In this document: positions 33,831 through 47,100 of the stretch, in pieces
Numbering within the stretch: the stretch's first letter is position 1
Layout: every line of letters starts with the position of its first letter
NCBI GenBank assembly: GCA_001414485.1
Contig: LLEY01000042.1
Location: forward strand, 124,001-188,000
Direction of reading: 5' to 3'
DNA length: 64,000 bases
Source: Calycina herbarum
Lineage: Eukaryota > Ascomycota > Leotiomycetes > Helotiales > Pezizellaceae
Translations under genes and position numbers: made by a program
Notes under the pieces: model-generated
Told to the model about the DNA's origin: nothing
The model's database searches: none
What the model saw: only the letters and a program-made list of their open reading frames with translations

Positions 33831-35640
33831 AAGCCCCAAGGTTGCCATCTATTACTTTAGGAATGGGGTTTGCGGTTTTGCTATTTTGAATGGATTTTTG
33901 AAAAGCATTTTAGCATGTGTAACGATTTGTGTTCGGGGAAACTATATGAATAGGAAGTTGAAATTAAGTGGAAATATAGAAGGTTAGCGTGGCGTTTGGA
34001 TCATGGATTGTCGTATTGTCCTAGCCTTTATCTGTTTTGTTTGCGATGTGATTTTCCTTCCGTACCTTTATTCGTGCGCTATATGTTATGGTTCCAATTG
34101 TCGTGGACTACTCGGTTACTCTCCAAATCTCTCCAAATCTCTCCTTTCTCGATCCAACACCCATGTCTCAGAACATCACTGCCTAAAGCATTTGATTGGA
34201 ATGTCTTTGAGTTCCAACATGTCTGATGTGAAATTCTGCATCGTTAAAACAGCGAGCGCTGTGGCACAAGTTGACTCATGGTTACCAATTGTACCGGGCC
34301 GTCGCGCATCCAGGATCATCCCACGCAAACCAGTTTATTTCCACAATATTATCATTCAGCCTAATCGTATGCAATATCACTTCTAAAGAAGGATGCTCCA
34401 ACTCCTACAACGAATCCTGATTCGCGTGTGGGTGTTGAGTTCGAAGCGACAGGGCATACGAGACGCGTCAAGAATAAGCAAGCAATCTTGCCCACCAATG
34501 ATCGGTTTGTGTAACCACACTTCGCTAAGTAAAGGAAGGCACAGTGAGCTCAACTTTGCAACCTTGGTCCGACTTTGAGGCTCTGCGGCTCAAAAAGCTG
34601 AGAAATGGTGGTCAGAAGACCTCTCATCTGCATGATGTGGTTGCAACATGTGGCATGGACACGGGGCGGTTGCGAATTGAGCGCTCAACTTCTACCATGC
34701 ATTGAATGACATGGATTATTTTGGTGATTGGTGGTGTGATTGGTTTATGTGATGTGTCACATTCTCAATTCCGGACCGGTAGATGGATCTCTCGTTCGCG
34801 ATGTGAGATGTGACAACTTGTCGGATGCTGAGTGGGTCTGGGAAAAAAGCCACTGGGATGTCCGTGAATATTTTGGGATTTTTGTTTCGTTGCTTTCTTT
34901 TTCTTGGGTGTTGGGTGACAGCGCGTTGCGGGAGTTTTCTTTTGATAGTGGCTTGACTGATACAGTGGTAAGACCGTAAGCATACTTGTACAGCATGTTG
35001 CTGATTTATATGCATGGCAAGTTGCGATTACGGTTACAGTGTTGTCAATCTTCTTTTTTGCTTTCGTTGTACGTATGCCCACACTCCTGGGATTGGGCGG
35101 CTCAATTTCCATACATAATATTGAGGTGAAATGAGCGCAGCGTAGGGTTGTTTGCTTCTTGCATGAGAGTGTTGAGAGTCTGTTGCACAGATAGCGTACT
35201 CACCGTCTTTGTAGTCAATTGAAATGAAGGATGAGACCGGGCGAAAGGGTTGAGGCAGACTTCAGCGTTGCGCAAGACGTCTTTCTTGCGGTAGTTCGCA
35301 ATTTTGTATTGGTTCGCAAAAACGAGGCAGCTCCGATGGGCGAGCTGCCTCTGATGGGCGGGGAGGTATATGCATTAATTCCCCACGACATGTATTCAAA
35401 ATTCTAATTTACTACTGGATAGAGTAATATAAACGTAAGATAGCAGTAGACTTCCTTTTTCTCCTCGTCCCGGGAAGAAGAACTATACGCTTGGAAGAGG
35501 GGAGTAATAAGTTCTGAGGTTTTCAGAACGGTGACGAAGTGTGTTTCCTCTCTTTCAGCTTCAGTACTGGATTTCATGAAAGTGTAAAAGCTAGTTTAAG
35601 CCTTCCAGAAGAAACAGAAGTTATATTGCTATAGAGCAAG
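33831..35640. other. intergenic, no gene supported
   Basis: 1.8 kb of ordinary composition. The longest frames (34003-34386 plus, 34765-35112 minus) lack domains, signal features or splice-consistent extensions. No tRNA or repeat array was seen by eye. Confidence 0.5.
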
Positions 35641-37476
35641 TTATACTTGCTGCTGCCGGTTTGAGTAAGAAGGGAACAATGACTTCAATCTAACCTGTGT
35701 CTTCAAGCATTCATCCAATTCGTTCACCACCTGAATAAAAACAGCTCTCTGCAGCTCTGCATCTTCAAGCTTTCTCGTCTGACCGAAATTGCACCACCAA
35801 CATCTCTCTACAATAGTTTGATACCTCATGTTCGTCGTCGGGAGTAGCTTGTGTAGGTTGCCACTGATTCTACAAGCTTCCTCAAAATTTCGGGAGGCGT
35901 GGAATTCCGGGTCTCCGGAGTTGTCAATTGCTTTGCCTTGGAGAGATTCGAAAGGCTGGCTGTGGAACAACTTCATTAGAACTACCCCTAGACTGAACAA
36001 AGAGTTATTTGGAGGAAATATCTGTGTGCCTGGTTCCGTGGGGGCAATGCGAGGTGAAGCATCGCTAGAAAGCCGGACATCAACACTGGCATCTTGGAGT
36101 CGTCCATCTCGTAAAACTCTGATGTCACTGCTGCTCCATGAGTCTAGTAACCATGGAGTAGAGTGGAATTGAAGAACAGCCAAAGCAAGTAACTTTGCCA
36201 ATTCAAGTTTCTGAACGCTGTTTTCCTCCATTTGCAATCTTGTTCCACCTTGAAGCACTTCCTTCAATGACGCGGTGTTCAAGTCCTCAACTGAGGATGC
36301 TGGAACAGATTTTGGGTAAACAAAGTATTTGAATGGCTCGGACTTTTCAAGAACACAACAGTCGCCACTGTTACTCGCTCCCGTATTTCGGAAGTATTCG
36401 CAAAGTTTGAGATGCTGTTCTTGGTTGAGGAGATGTGTTGTTTGCGTGGCTCTGGGATTCGCTGAGGCTTCCGTGGTCAGAGAAAAGCTAACGGTTTTGC
36501 CTTTTGCTTCACCCTTATCCCTGAGGGAGCTCTGGAGAGTTATGGCTGACCTCTCGAGTGGCGTCTCTCCGTGAGATTTATTCAATACAGACTCAATTAC
36601 AACCCTGATGGGTTCACTTGCTGGCTGAGAACATATGACAGCCATGTCGAAACTGACTTTCGAGGATTTGTGGTGAAAGCGGTCCCCAAGTCTTAGTGAC
36701 ATATTGGCACGATGTTCTATCTGGCTGCTGCATAACCATTCGCATTCCAAGTCATGAAACAATCCCTTCGCCGCTTGTTGTGTAATCTTGAAGGTAGTCA
36801 GGTTCGCAATTTCAAATCCAGCTGCTTGGGTTAATGGGTAGCTCGTCAACTCAGATACTTGGAAAGTCAATGTTTTAAAATCTTCATTGAATAGGCGCAG
36901 TTCTCCAAGAATATTGTTGATTTGGGGTTTGGAGAAGCTAAGCTTAAGCCTCAGCCCAAATTTCGACAAGGAACTTCTTCCCTTTGCTTTCTGTCAAAAA
37001 GAGGATTAGTGGCCTTTCATTAAATAAATGAGAGTAGAGCCCAGTTCTATCAACCAAGAAAGCAATTAGGATTACTAGGAGATGTCTCATACCTCTTCTA
37101 GTAAAATGTCTCGAAACCCCTTTGTTTCGTCTGAAAGTTTCTCAAGTGTATTGCTGATTAGATTCAATGTGGAAATGCAACTTTCGTATGAAGCCCCGAG
37201 TAGTTCCCTCAGCCGATTTCCAAGCAATTCGTTATTCCTACAGGGATGCATAGAGTCTCCGAGTATTTCAATCAGATTTCCACCAACTTTCCCGAACAAT
37301 AATTGGCATTGATTTTTGAATATGGTTCGTTGGGTCTCCAGCTTAAATTTGAGTATCGTCATTTCCTTGTTGTAACGGCAGAAGGTAGTAAATCGCTCAT
37401 ACGCCACTTCGTAGTTTTCGACTGCGGAGATGATAATTGACAAAGTTCCGAGAGCTATACCCACAACTTCTGTCAT
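35641..37476 (-). CDS. DUF7580-like fungal protein with degenerate kinase-like C-terminus
   Basis: Two exons, 37476-37093 and 36990-35641, 577 residues; the intron has GTATGA and TTTTGACAG. The N-terminus is a hydrophobic helix followed by a helical bundle (VVGIALGTLSIIISAVENYE, ERFTTFCRYNKEMTILKFKL), the usual opening of the DUF7580 family. The C-terminal half reads LAKLLALAVLQFHSTPWLLD, SWSSSDIRVL and NSLFSLGVVLMKLFH, which resembles the C-lobe of a protein kinase without clear catalytic residues. The family is widespread in filamentous fungi, often in variable regions, and its role is unknown. It is transcribed divergently from the zinc-finger/DUF6590 gene, with 395 bp between the starts. 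Confidence 0.75.
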
Positions 37477-37871
37477 TGTTGAAGACTAGTGTATATGTTA
37501 GATACAACCTCTTATCCAAGTCTCTCTACAACTAAACAGGTTTCATTGGCATACCAAATTAACGAAAATGCGTTGTTGGGGATACAGCCTTGTGGTACAA
37601 GCAGCGCAGCAAATATTATGAGAACCTCAGTAATTCAAGAGTGCCATGCCCTCTGATGATTCTTAAGGTGATGGTGGCTTTGGATTTGGAGAGCTTATTT
37701 TTTGAGACTTCTGAGGGATGGTTTCCTTAACATATGATTGATTTTATCGCCCGGCTGCCACGTCATGTTGCAGTTCTCGTTTTCACAAGGCTGGGGCGGG
37801 GTCCTTCATTCACCAAATTCCCCCAGAGGATACTTCGGCCGAAGTCAAGAAATTTTCGCCATTTTGCGAAA

Positions 37872-40800
37872 ATGGCTCAGTTAGTTTCACTCTGGCAACA
37901 CAACTTTCAACACGAAGATGCTTTTCCGGAAAGTTGCACAGTTGCTCTGTTTGTTGAGCTCACATCGAAAACCTGCTCAATGTTTCTGCAGGTTTTGGCA
38001 ACGAACGGCGAGAGAGATTTATCAAATTCTTCATGTGGAACGAGGGATTTTGTTCAGAGTCGGGAAAATTGGATCGCATACTCTCCCGTTCTAAGAGCTT
38101 GCAGGCTAATGTTTTGGGACTGATGACACATTGGGTGATGACAATGTTGAAAGGTAATGTTTCATCCTCGAGAGTAACTAGCGACTGGATATTTCTGACT
38201 CCCCACGATATCAAAGTCTGCACAGCCTTTCCGAATTACGACTGGACGGGCACCAAAGTAAAAGTTGACGAGCTCCAAGAACTTGTTTTTAGGCTTGATC
38301 AAGTGGCAAAATCTTCTGCGATGGATATGAATTCAAGGTTCTCTGAAAACTATGATGACGATAGTTATGATTCGGACTTCAACTCTGACTCCGTGTCTTC
38401 CCCGGGCGATGAAACACTGGAGAAACTTTTGGAGGATCTGGACTGCTATATGGAGAGCCTAGTGGATCTCTCTTCCTCCTTGGAGCATCCGGCAGATGAT
38501 CCAGCAACTGTCGAAGAACCAGGTGTTACTCAAATGGATGAGCTTTCCGGCATCCCTGAGCCAGCTCGTGTCTTTGCGATCAATATCAACGACCGTTTTG
38601 ACATGATCGACAATCTGCCACTAGTCGCAAAACTAGCGGAGGCGAATTTAAAACGAAGCCAGCGTTTACTCAACATGAGTTCTTCTGTCCGTTTTGACCA
38701 AAACAAGAACAAACCCAGCAATGCTAGTAAGCAGCTGGGAAACGACGGTATGACACTATCTGGGTACACTAAAACTTCATTTGATGAATCCAATATATTC
38801 TCGGCATCTCTTGCGCAGAGTGTTCAGTCGGCGGCTACTTCCATCGCCCCTTCACAAATCGACGGAGTCGATCGTGGAACACGTCGTATTCCTAGCTTAC
38901 CAGATCGTCATGATTATGGCACAAATTTTAGCTGCCAGTATTGTGGTGAGGTTCAGAAACATGTGAAAAATAGAGCTGATTGGAAGTGAGCATGTGGTTT
39001 TCGAATATGATAGCATTGAAGCTTACAAACGTAATAGGAGACATGGTTACGCAGACCTTGAGCCATACGTATGCCTTTTTCTGGGCTGCAGTTTAGGACT
39101 GCATACATTTGAGTCCCGAAAAGATTGGATGGACCACGAATTCCAAGTCCACCGTGTCCAGGAAATATGGACTTGTGGTCTTCGTGAAGAGAAATTTCAT
39201 ACACAAAGAGCTTTCCGAGATCATATCACAACTTTGAACGTCCACAATATCAGATCTTTTGAACCTTCTCAAATTGAAGAACTTGTAAGATCTTCAAAAA
39301 ATTTACGCCCCAGAGATGCTGAAAAAGAGCAATGTCTATTCTGTCTCAAAGTACCCTCATCCACACAAAAAGGATTTGCTAGCCATGTTGGTAGACATCA
39401 GCAAGAAATGAGCCTCGCTGCATTACCACGTCTAGAGCTAGACGATGATAGTGGTGAAGATGATGAAAGCAAAGCCCACAGTGAAAAGATAACAGAATCA
39501 GACCTTAGTTCCTTGGGGCGCGATATTTCTGAAGGATCTTCAATTGACAAGGAGAACAAGAGAGCCAATGATAAGGAAATTAAAAGTGGTATGTAATTGT
39601 CGCTTTCAATGCTGTGATTCTGATATGACCAGCGCTAACTAAACGTAGATAAATTTCAGGATGAGCGGCATGGAGAGGCGAGTTCCAAAGATAAGGTTAC
39701 CGAACTGGGGCAAACCCCAAGTCTGCCAATTGCATGGTCAGAATGGATTAAAGACCCAGATGGTAGAGGATGGTACCGTTGGCGGACAGGGCTAAATGGA
39801 CAAAGTAAGATCGTTTTCAAACTGTAGACTTAATGACTTACTAAGTTAAAAACCCACAGCTGAGTACAATTACGCCGTAAACGATGAGCCCAGATCGACC
39901 ATCGGTATCGATGAGTTGACCAGTAGCCTTTCTAGCGCAAACCTCTTACGCACCCAAGACTCGGCAGGTGGAGAGGAATAAGATTTGTATGGTTCAGCAA
40001 ATTCTAGTTCAGGTAAACATCCCCCCGAAGTAGCTGCGTCCAGGAATTTTTCAGACTGACCAGGTACCAATGAATAGCATACCCTCTAAAAAGTTCCGCT
40101 TCAGCTTCCTTTGCAGCTGGACAAATCTCTGAACCTCGGCCGTCTTTTCAGCCGCCGAATGGTGAGCAGTTTGAGCCTTTCCCCGTTGGACATTCTTACT
40201 TCAGTTGTTGTAGAACAATTTTCTAAACCTTTTCTTATCATCATTATTCCAGAAACTTTCAGGGACTTTTTAATAGAAGGCGTATTCTGAAGAAAGCCTG
40301 CTTTTCTTACGAACGTCATCTTAAGTTTGCATAATTGATGCTAATTTGTTATTTAGGCTACGAGCGACCCAAACAACAGGTTTACCAGCCATCTTACCAG
40401 GAAGGCCAGGGGAGTACCACTGGAGGCCCTAATCCAGTACACGGTGGGACAATTAAAGCCACTGGCGAAAGCAAGCCTGACTTGAGAGGCTTTCAGATTT
40501 GTAATTCTAGGCATTTCAAGCCTGGACATGTATTCAAGGTGCTCTGGTCAGAGCCAATGGGCCAGACAACTTCGGGCCAGACCGATGCCACCCAGGACGA
40601 AGTCGAGGATACAACTGGAGAAAACGTATATACTACCATTCGTCGATTCATAATCGTCGCCAGTGGAAAGGGACTTTCTTCATGCGTGTAAGTAAAATAT
40701 CCTAGCTGCAATTGCCTCTAGTTATCTTCAAGACTAAAGAATATTACTTCTAGCCCTATCCTCACATATGGGCGACGAGGCCTAACAAAACCTGGTGTCG

Positions 40801-41063
40801 AATATGATGAACATGCCATCATATACACCGAGTTCCCCGAATCGCTTGACGGCGAGAGCGCAATCGGGAAAAGAGCTGTCAAAATGATTCCTAAATCCCC
40901 GCAAGACAAGCTGAACAATGCTTCACGTGTAAATTTTGCTAAAATTTACACAGTGGAGCACAATCTCCTCGTCAGATTCATAGGTCACATTGCGAAAGAC
41001 CATCAAAAGCAATTTTCTCATTATTACGAGGAGCAGTGGACCAAGAAGATCAAGTTCGAATAG
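37872..41063 (+). pseudogene. C2H2 zinc-finger / DUF6590 fusion gene with an apparent in-frame stop
   Basis: Proposed exons: 37872-37932 (least certain), 37992-38985, 39038-39588, 39649-39804, 39860-40012, 40357-40687 and 40754-41063. An acidic helical N-terminal region is followed by C2H2-like fingers: CQYCGEVQKHVKNRADWKRH, YVCLFLGCSLGLHTF with DHEFQVH, and CLFCLKVPSSTQKGFASHVG. Then comes the same Trp-rich motif as the gene at 29437 (AWSEWIKDPDGRGWYRWRTG) and a C-terminal DUF6590 domain (HVFKVLWSEP, RRFIIVASGK, YGRRGLTKPGVEYDEHAIIY, FAKIYTVEHN). A TAA at 39979-39981 lies in frame before the DUF6590 exons, and no short intron I tried removes it. Either the gene is broken, the two parts are separate products, or the splicing is unusual. 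Confidence 0.65.
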
Positions 41064-41793
41064 TGATTGGTGGGGGATTTGACTGAGAGCGAGACTAGCA
41101 TTTTAAAGGTTCCATTACGTTTAGCAATGACGGAGATAATTTTCCTTGTGTCAAAAATCAAGGTTGATTTTGGATGGAACTCCAAGAATGGTATTTTGAG
41201 AGCCATCCACATCTACCTGCTTTATATGTTTACTTTTACTAGATAACGGCCGCTGGATGATTGAGGATAATTTTATCGACAGTCGCCCCACGTTGAGGTA
41301 TGAGGGTATCAGATCCCGCTCGCGTTCTTTTGGCTTCTTTATCTCCTTACGCATACGAAATATACGTTGAACAACAAATTGATGAATTGATCACCACTTG
41401 CTACCTTCAACTTCATGTCATTGTTCCGCATACACCAAGGTTTTTTAAAGATTGTGACAAGGACTATGGAGGCTATTATCCTACAAGCTTTAGAACAATT
41501 GGGGGACCTAATTCGTGATTCTTCTATAAGCTCTCGGAGAATGATAGTAATTGTCCCAGAACTTCTAGAGCAACAATTGGAGCCGAGAAGCCCCAGCATC
41601 AATGCATTTCTTATCGTCACGAAGGTATAATAACAAGGCTTCGACTAAACCCCGCTTTGAGAATAACACATGTGCCAACCCGCCTTTTCCAACCTCGAAT
41701 CATTCTCCCAATTTTCCACGACCAGTCAACCTGAACCTAAAATCACTAGGTAAACCACGTGACCCACTCAATTCCATAAACCCGACACTTCAC
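41064..41793. other. intergenic, no gene seen
   Basis: Short opposing frames (41339-41630) mirror each other and have no recognisable content. This lies between the 3' ends of convergent genes. Confidence 0.5.
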
Positions 41794-43065
41794 TCAAACA
41801 GGGTAACTAACACCAACAAACGCCGCATCAACCCAATCCTTATACTTGGGCAATAAACTCGTAATCTTCACAGCACTACTAAGTGTTTGTGCCCAAGAGA
41901 CCCTTGGTCCATCGGCGTTGGTATTCGAGTATTCCCCAAAGAGAATATTTTTCGTAGATTGAGAGGAGGTGTAAACTTCCCAAGACGCATTAGCATAGTT
42001 TTGACGACAAGAGATGAAAAAAGAACCGAAGGGAGAAGAGAAGAGGGAAAACAAACGTTGCCACCCGGCCTCAATAGCCACATCCCCCAAATTACTATTT
42101 TGAAACACAGTTCTTGCGTAATCCCCCCATGGTCGACCGAGGTAAGCACTTCCTTTCGTGCCACTATCTGCTTTCTTGGCGATAGCGAGTTTCCTATTTC
42201 AAATTAGCATTCCCCTCCTTCTACTCTTTCCCCAATCTCCACCTCAACCCCCAGAAACCAAAATATGAGAATTCCACTAACCCCTTCTCAAAAACAAAAT
42301 ACCCATCCCCACCATCCTGCCGTCCCTGCGCCGTGAGCGTTCCCCCCTTCCTCAGAGCCCCCACTTTCACACCTTGGAACCAAGCATTCCCAGTCCGTCC
42401 ATATATCACATCCACCGTTCCCTCAATATAACTCCTACTCACAAAAAGATTCCCAGTATGAACATAAAAGGTCCCCTGTCTACCATGAACACCACATGTA
42501 TAGAGGGCATTGTTGTTGCCTAGGGAGGAGAAAGCGGGAGAAGCAGTGTCGGGTCCGGTGTAGGTGTTAGTTATATTTATGTTGTAAGCGCGGAAGTTTG
42601 ACGCTGTTATGAGGAAAGTCGCTAGGTTTAGGGTATCAGTAGGCGAGTTTGGGGGAAGGGAAGAGGGGAGAGGGGAAACAAACCTGAATCATCATCCTCC
42701 TTCTGACCATAAGATCCAAACTCAATACTCACATCATTGGTCGCCGGCTTCAAATCCGCACTTGGACCTTGCAATCCCCGGAATGTGATGGAGTCTTTAT
42801 CGACGACTACTTGTTCTTTATGTGTTCCTGGGAAGAGCACTAGTGTATCGCCTGGTTTTGCTGCTTTGAGGGCGTCGTTGATCTATTCCAAAGACCAATT
42901 AGTACCGACTTCTTATGTTTTGTAGGGAGAGGAGCGTAGTAGACTTACAGAAGTATAAGAATTCCCACCCGCTCGACCTTGAGGATTAACTGTTAGGTCA
43001 ACTGCGGTCGCTGCCACCAGCAACCAGCCGGTCGAAAACAAAGTGCTTAAAAATTTCATATTCAT
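41794..43065 (-). CDS. secreted pectinesterase family protein (CE8), altered catalytic motif
   Basis: Pectin methylesterases remove methyl groups from plant pectin outside the cell. Five exons: 43065-42949, 42882-42684, 42621-42282, 42193-42057 and 41975-41794, 324 residues. The N-terminus is a signal peptide (MNMKFLSTLFSTGWLLVAAT). Family motifs include DALKAAKPGDTLVLFPGTHK, SYIEGTVDVIYG (the nucleophile Asp retained), AYLGRPWGDYART and ILFGEYSNT. The block that normally reads GYQDTL here reads GRQGTF, so the general-acid Asp appears to be Gly while the Gln remains. The last intron restores GWQLYTSSQST. The protein may be weakly active or inactive, or belong to a divergent subgroup. A second ATG (43059) is also possible. 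Confidence 0.85.
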
Positions 43066-44128
43066 AATTTTCTGCAAGGCGATAAGGTAAAGGACGATCC
43101 AAAAAAAACCATAAAGTAAACAGGGGAAGCTGAGCTTTTATCCTAAAACCCCATCTCACCAGATCCAAGATCCATTCAAAGAACCCACGTGTACCAAGGA
43201 TTCCGTCTCGGGTGCTTAATATATTCCCCAATCAACCACTCAACTACCAAATACAAATATAGAACTTTCTCTCCTCCAGAACTTGCCCTCCCAACCCACC
43301 TCCCCTCACCTCGTGCCTACCACCGCCCGTTTCCAAGCTGTCAACCTAAAACCTATTAATTGACATGTCCCGAACCGATCGAGGCCTGCTTTCTCATATC
43401 GTATTTAGATTCCTCAACATACCAGTACCCTCCCATCTTGCAGTGCGTATCATCAAATCCAGAAGTCGAGCAAATCAGGCTAAAGCCTATTGATTAAAAC
43501 TCGGAACTTACCCGCCTGAAGAACCCCAACAAAAGCCCATACATGATCACTGGCAGGGTAGTATTTTCATCAGAATTAATTACTGAAAATCTAGATAAAA
43601 AATGGTCGAACGGAAGTAAATAGCTGAAGAAAAAAGAGAGAAGAGGAGAGCGGGGTGAGTGAGCGAGTAGACGGTAGAAAGGCCAATTCCATCTTTAAAG
43701 TCGGAAGTTGCTCGTAGGTCGTATTAAACAAACTAACATGTAACTATCTTGTTGCCTGGAATCAAGATAATGTTATTCCTGCAAACACGGGTACCAACCA
43801 CGGTAAATGAAAAGCAATGGTATCCTGACATAGTCCCCTCGTATGCTTTTTCAACGATGGTACAACAGTACACTGGTGGAAGAAAGATTGTCACTCCGTA
43901 CCTCATGCAATGCTTGCTTGACAGCTCGGGACTTCCCAAAGCTCTCAAGGTAGCCACACCACAGATGGTCCAGGTTACTCCATCCCCTCAAGAAAAATGA
44001 AAATTGGTATTTTTGAGACTCCTACCTAACATATTGAGACCTTACCCAAATCCTCCCAAGCATCGCACCATTCTCATGCAACCCCATCCAAACGCCTTCC
44101 ATTCCCCAACCCATTTCCCACCATCCAT
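43066..44128. other. intergenic, no gene seen
   Basis: Between the pectinesterase promoter and the 3' end of SRO7. The frame at 43749-44000 has no family resemblance. It is C-rich near 43260-43330. Confidence 0.5.
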
Positions 44129-47100
44129 CTAGAAGAACTTCCCAGTAATCCCCCCAATCAACATATTCCTCTTCTGCTTACTCACAAACTTATTAACATC
44201 CTCCGCCCACCCTTGACTGCTATCCAACATCTTATCCGTACTATCCTCCACAATACCCAACTTCTGGGTCCTCTCATTCAACTGTCGCGTCATATAATCG
44301 CCCCAACCCTCCGTACTCTGCGTCCCCGGCGCTCTCCCCGATCCACTCCCACCACCACCCCTCGCAAGCCTATCCTCCTCCGCAGCAAGCGCCATCATCC
44401 TCTTGCTAGGCGGTCTATCCGGACCTCCAATAAGAAGATCAAGATCGGTAGGACTCACATACTGAGTCCCCGAAATCCACTGCAAATTCGAAATTGTAGG
44501 TCGTGGAGGCGGTAATGCATCAGGATTATATAGTTTATCCAATGTAGATTGCGTGAGCGGTTGTCCCGTTCCCCAAACATTTAACATAGCAATCTCTGAA
44601 GGGCCTGTCCAACCGAATATCCCACCAGAAGCAGTGACTATGGAACTTGAAAGCATGGTTTTGTCGAGCATATCTAGTTGTGCGACGGTAATTTCTTTCA
44701 AAGCGGGAATGGAGTAGGCGCGAGTTGTTTTGTCGCTAAATACTCCGACGAGGGAGAAGCCGTGGCCTTCGAATTCCGTGACGGTGGCTGATTCGCAGAA
44801 GATGTCGTCCCAGCATTTGTGAGCGCCTTTTGCGGTGGCGGGTTTGAAAATTCTGGCTTCTGTTTGGGTAGCTGGGTGTTGTTAGTATGAGGAGGTTGAC
44901 GGAAATGAAGAAAGGGGGGTTTTTTTTACTTACCAACTACCAAAGTGCCATGAGTCTGCTGGCCATTTCGAAGTGCCGCAACAGCCGGTCCTGTAGCCGA
45001 TGCCAATTCTCCAGTACTTGAAACGATGGGTGTGATGGAAACGATCTTGCCATCCAGTGAAGTGACACCAGCAAACTGAGCAGTGTAACCACCATTCGCC
45101 TGGGGCAATATCTTGAAAGTTGCTACCTTTCCTTGGTTGGTACCTACGAAGCAGGCAATGGAGGAATAATTGTCGCCCTCCAGTGTCATAACACCAAATT
45201 CAATGACAACCGGCCAATCGGGTCTTGCCGAAGTTTCCTTACTACCTTTTCTCATAAAACTGCTTCTCTTCTCAGGTTTACTGAATTCGCTGGTAGATCC
45301 CTTGAAGAAGACAGTAGGACCCCGAAGGTCTATAAGAGAGAATCCTCCGCTCTCAGAGCCAACACCAACAAAACCTACTTCTGATAACTTGAGAGCACGA
45401 ATAGGACCCGAAGCCATATCGTAGAGTACAAAAGGTTGCAGCCCCTTCTTTAGTGTTGACTCTGCTCTGGTTGAAATATCTGTGATTCCCCCAGGGACCG
45501 TATCAGTGCCCAACTCCTGACCAAACAGCTTGTTAGAACCCCAGCGATAGAGCACAACCTCACCAGTCGCTAGACCAACTCCAAACTCTCCGGTATGAAT
45601 TCCCATACTCATACTCGTGATGTTAACATCCTCATACCGATCAAGAGCTCTGCAGATGTCGACCTGTAAAGTAGTGTTGTTTTCCAGCTCATCGCCGTGG
45701 CCAACATCAAAGATTCGGATAGTTCCGTCACCATGTGCTGTTTGCACAACATTTCGGGATTCGTATCGTCTCAAGGGTTTGGTGCCTTCAGCGCCGCCTT
45801 TGAGAAATCTAGGGCCTTCTTGTCGGCTCTCAACCATCCCTAGCCATCTATAATATATAGTCAGTTTTCGTGTCTTTTCGGGGATCAAAGTCCATGGCAA
45901 AGGAGTAAGATGGAGTGAAGAAGATGCGGTTGACTTACCTACCACGGTCCACGGGAGTTATTTGGAACGATAACGCAAACGGGTGAACGAAGAATAAGGA
46001 GGGATGCAGTGCTTTGGGCGGTATAGTATATCCGCTTGGGAAACTCATAGTAATTAGCTCTCCAGATGTGAGAATCTGTAGATTTCGATGTTAGCTTTTG
46101 TCTTAAGAGATTCAAGAAGGTTTTCTGAGAACCATTTGATAAATTCCGAGGTTTAAGGGAATAAATATACTTACAGCAAGAATAGCTATAGGATCTTGTG
46201 CTCCAGCGAAGTGAGGGGAGGTACGAGGTATCAGGCAGAAACTTTTGACTTCGGCGCCTGGGGGTGTGGCCAAGGAAATTGATTTCTTTCCTTTTAGATG
46301 AGTTTCAAGAATGTCCCACTGAAGGTTGATGAGTTAGCTTTGGTCTAATGATTGGAATACAAACGGGAACAGTTCAAAGTATCAGGGACATATGCAAAAT
46401 TAGACATGGAGTAGAAAAATAAGACTGAAATACTTACTGATGATGTAGCATAGACAGGAGTAGGGCCTAATTCCAGAAAGGTCATCCCTTGGGCACCAGC
46501 ATAGAGGATTCCAGTATCATCCGGGTTTTCTTTACAGCACCATTTCACGTCTTTAATAATCTCCAAGGGGGACTCGGGAGCTCCTGATGCGTCGACCTCA
46601 GCATCTTTCAATGTCTTTTTCATCACAATACGACCATCTTTAGGATCGAAAAACACCATCGTGGAATGGTCCCAGATTGATCCAATGAAGGTTCCAGTTC
46701 TAAGTTGAAGGAGTCAGTCTCCGCCAATTTAAGAAAACCCCCAAAAGCAAATAGACATGACATATTCGCGGAGAAGTAAGTCAAGAATAAGAAGAACAAG
46801 AGAAATAGAGAGGGCGAGGGAAGGGAGCGAAACAACCCCCAACTTACGGATGCCAAAAAACCTGCCGCAACTTCCCCTCATACTGAAAATACGAAAGCGG
46901 TTGCGCCCTCTTAAAAGAATAAGTAACAATCCCCTCCGTATACCCAATCAAAAGCTGTCCAATATCCCTGGGATGCAACTGCATAGAAACCACCGACAAA
47001 ACCCTCGATTTCGGACTCCTCTCCTTCCAATAATTCGGCAGTCGCAAAGGCGAGATCTTCTCAGACGCCAAATCAAAAGCAACCACCTCTCCATTCTGCA

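Noticed and set aside
34003..34386. 127-codon plus-strand frame with hydrophobic start
   Set aside because: Cys-rich but without consistent signal-peptide or domain features. It overlaps another frame of similar length and lies in ordinary intergenic DNA.
41540..41585. Resemblance between CAATTGTCCC-type words here, near 805 and in the MITEs
   Set aside because: No terminal inverted repeats or collinear interior, so I treat the shared short words as chance.
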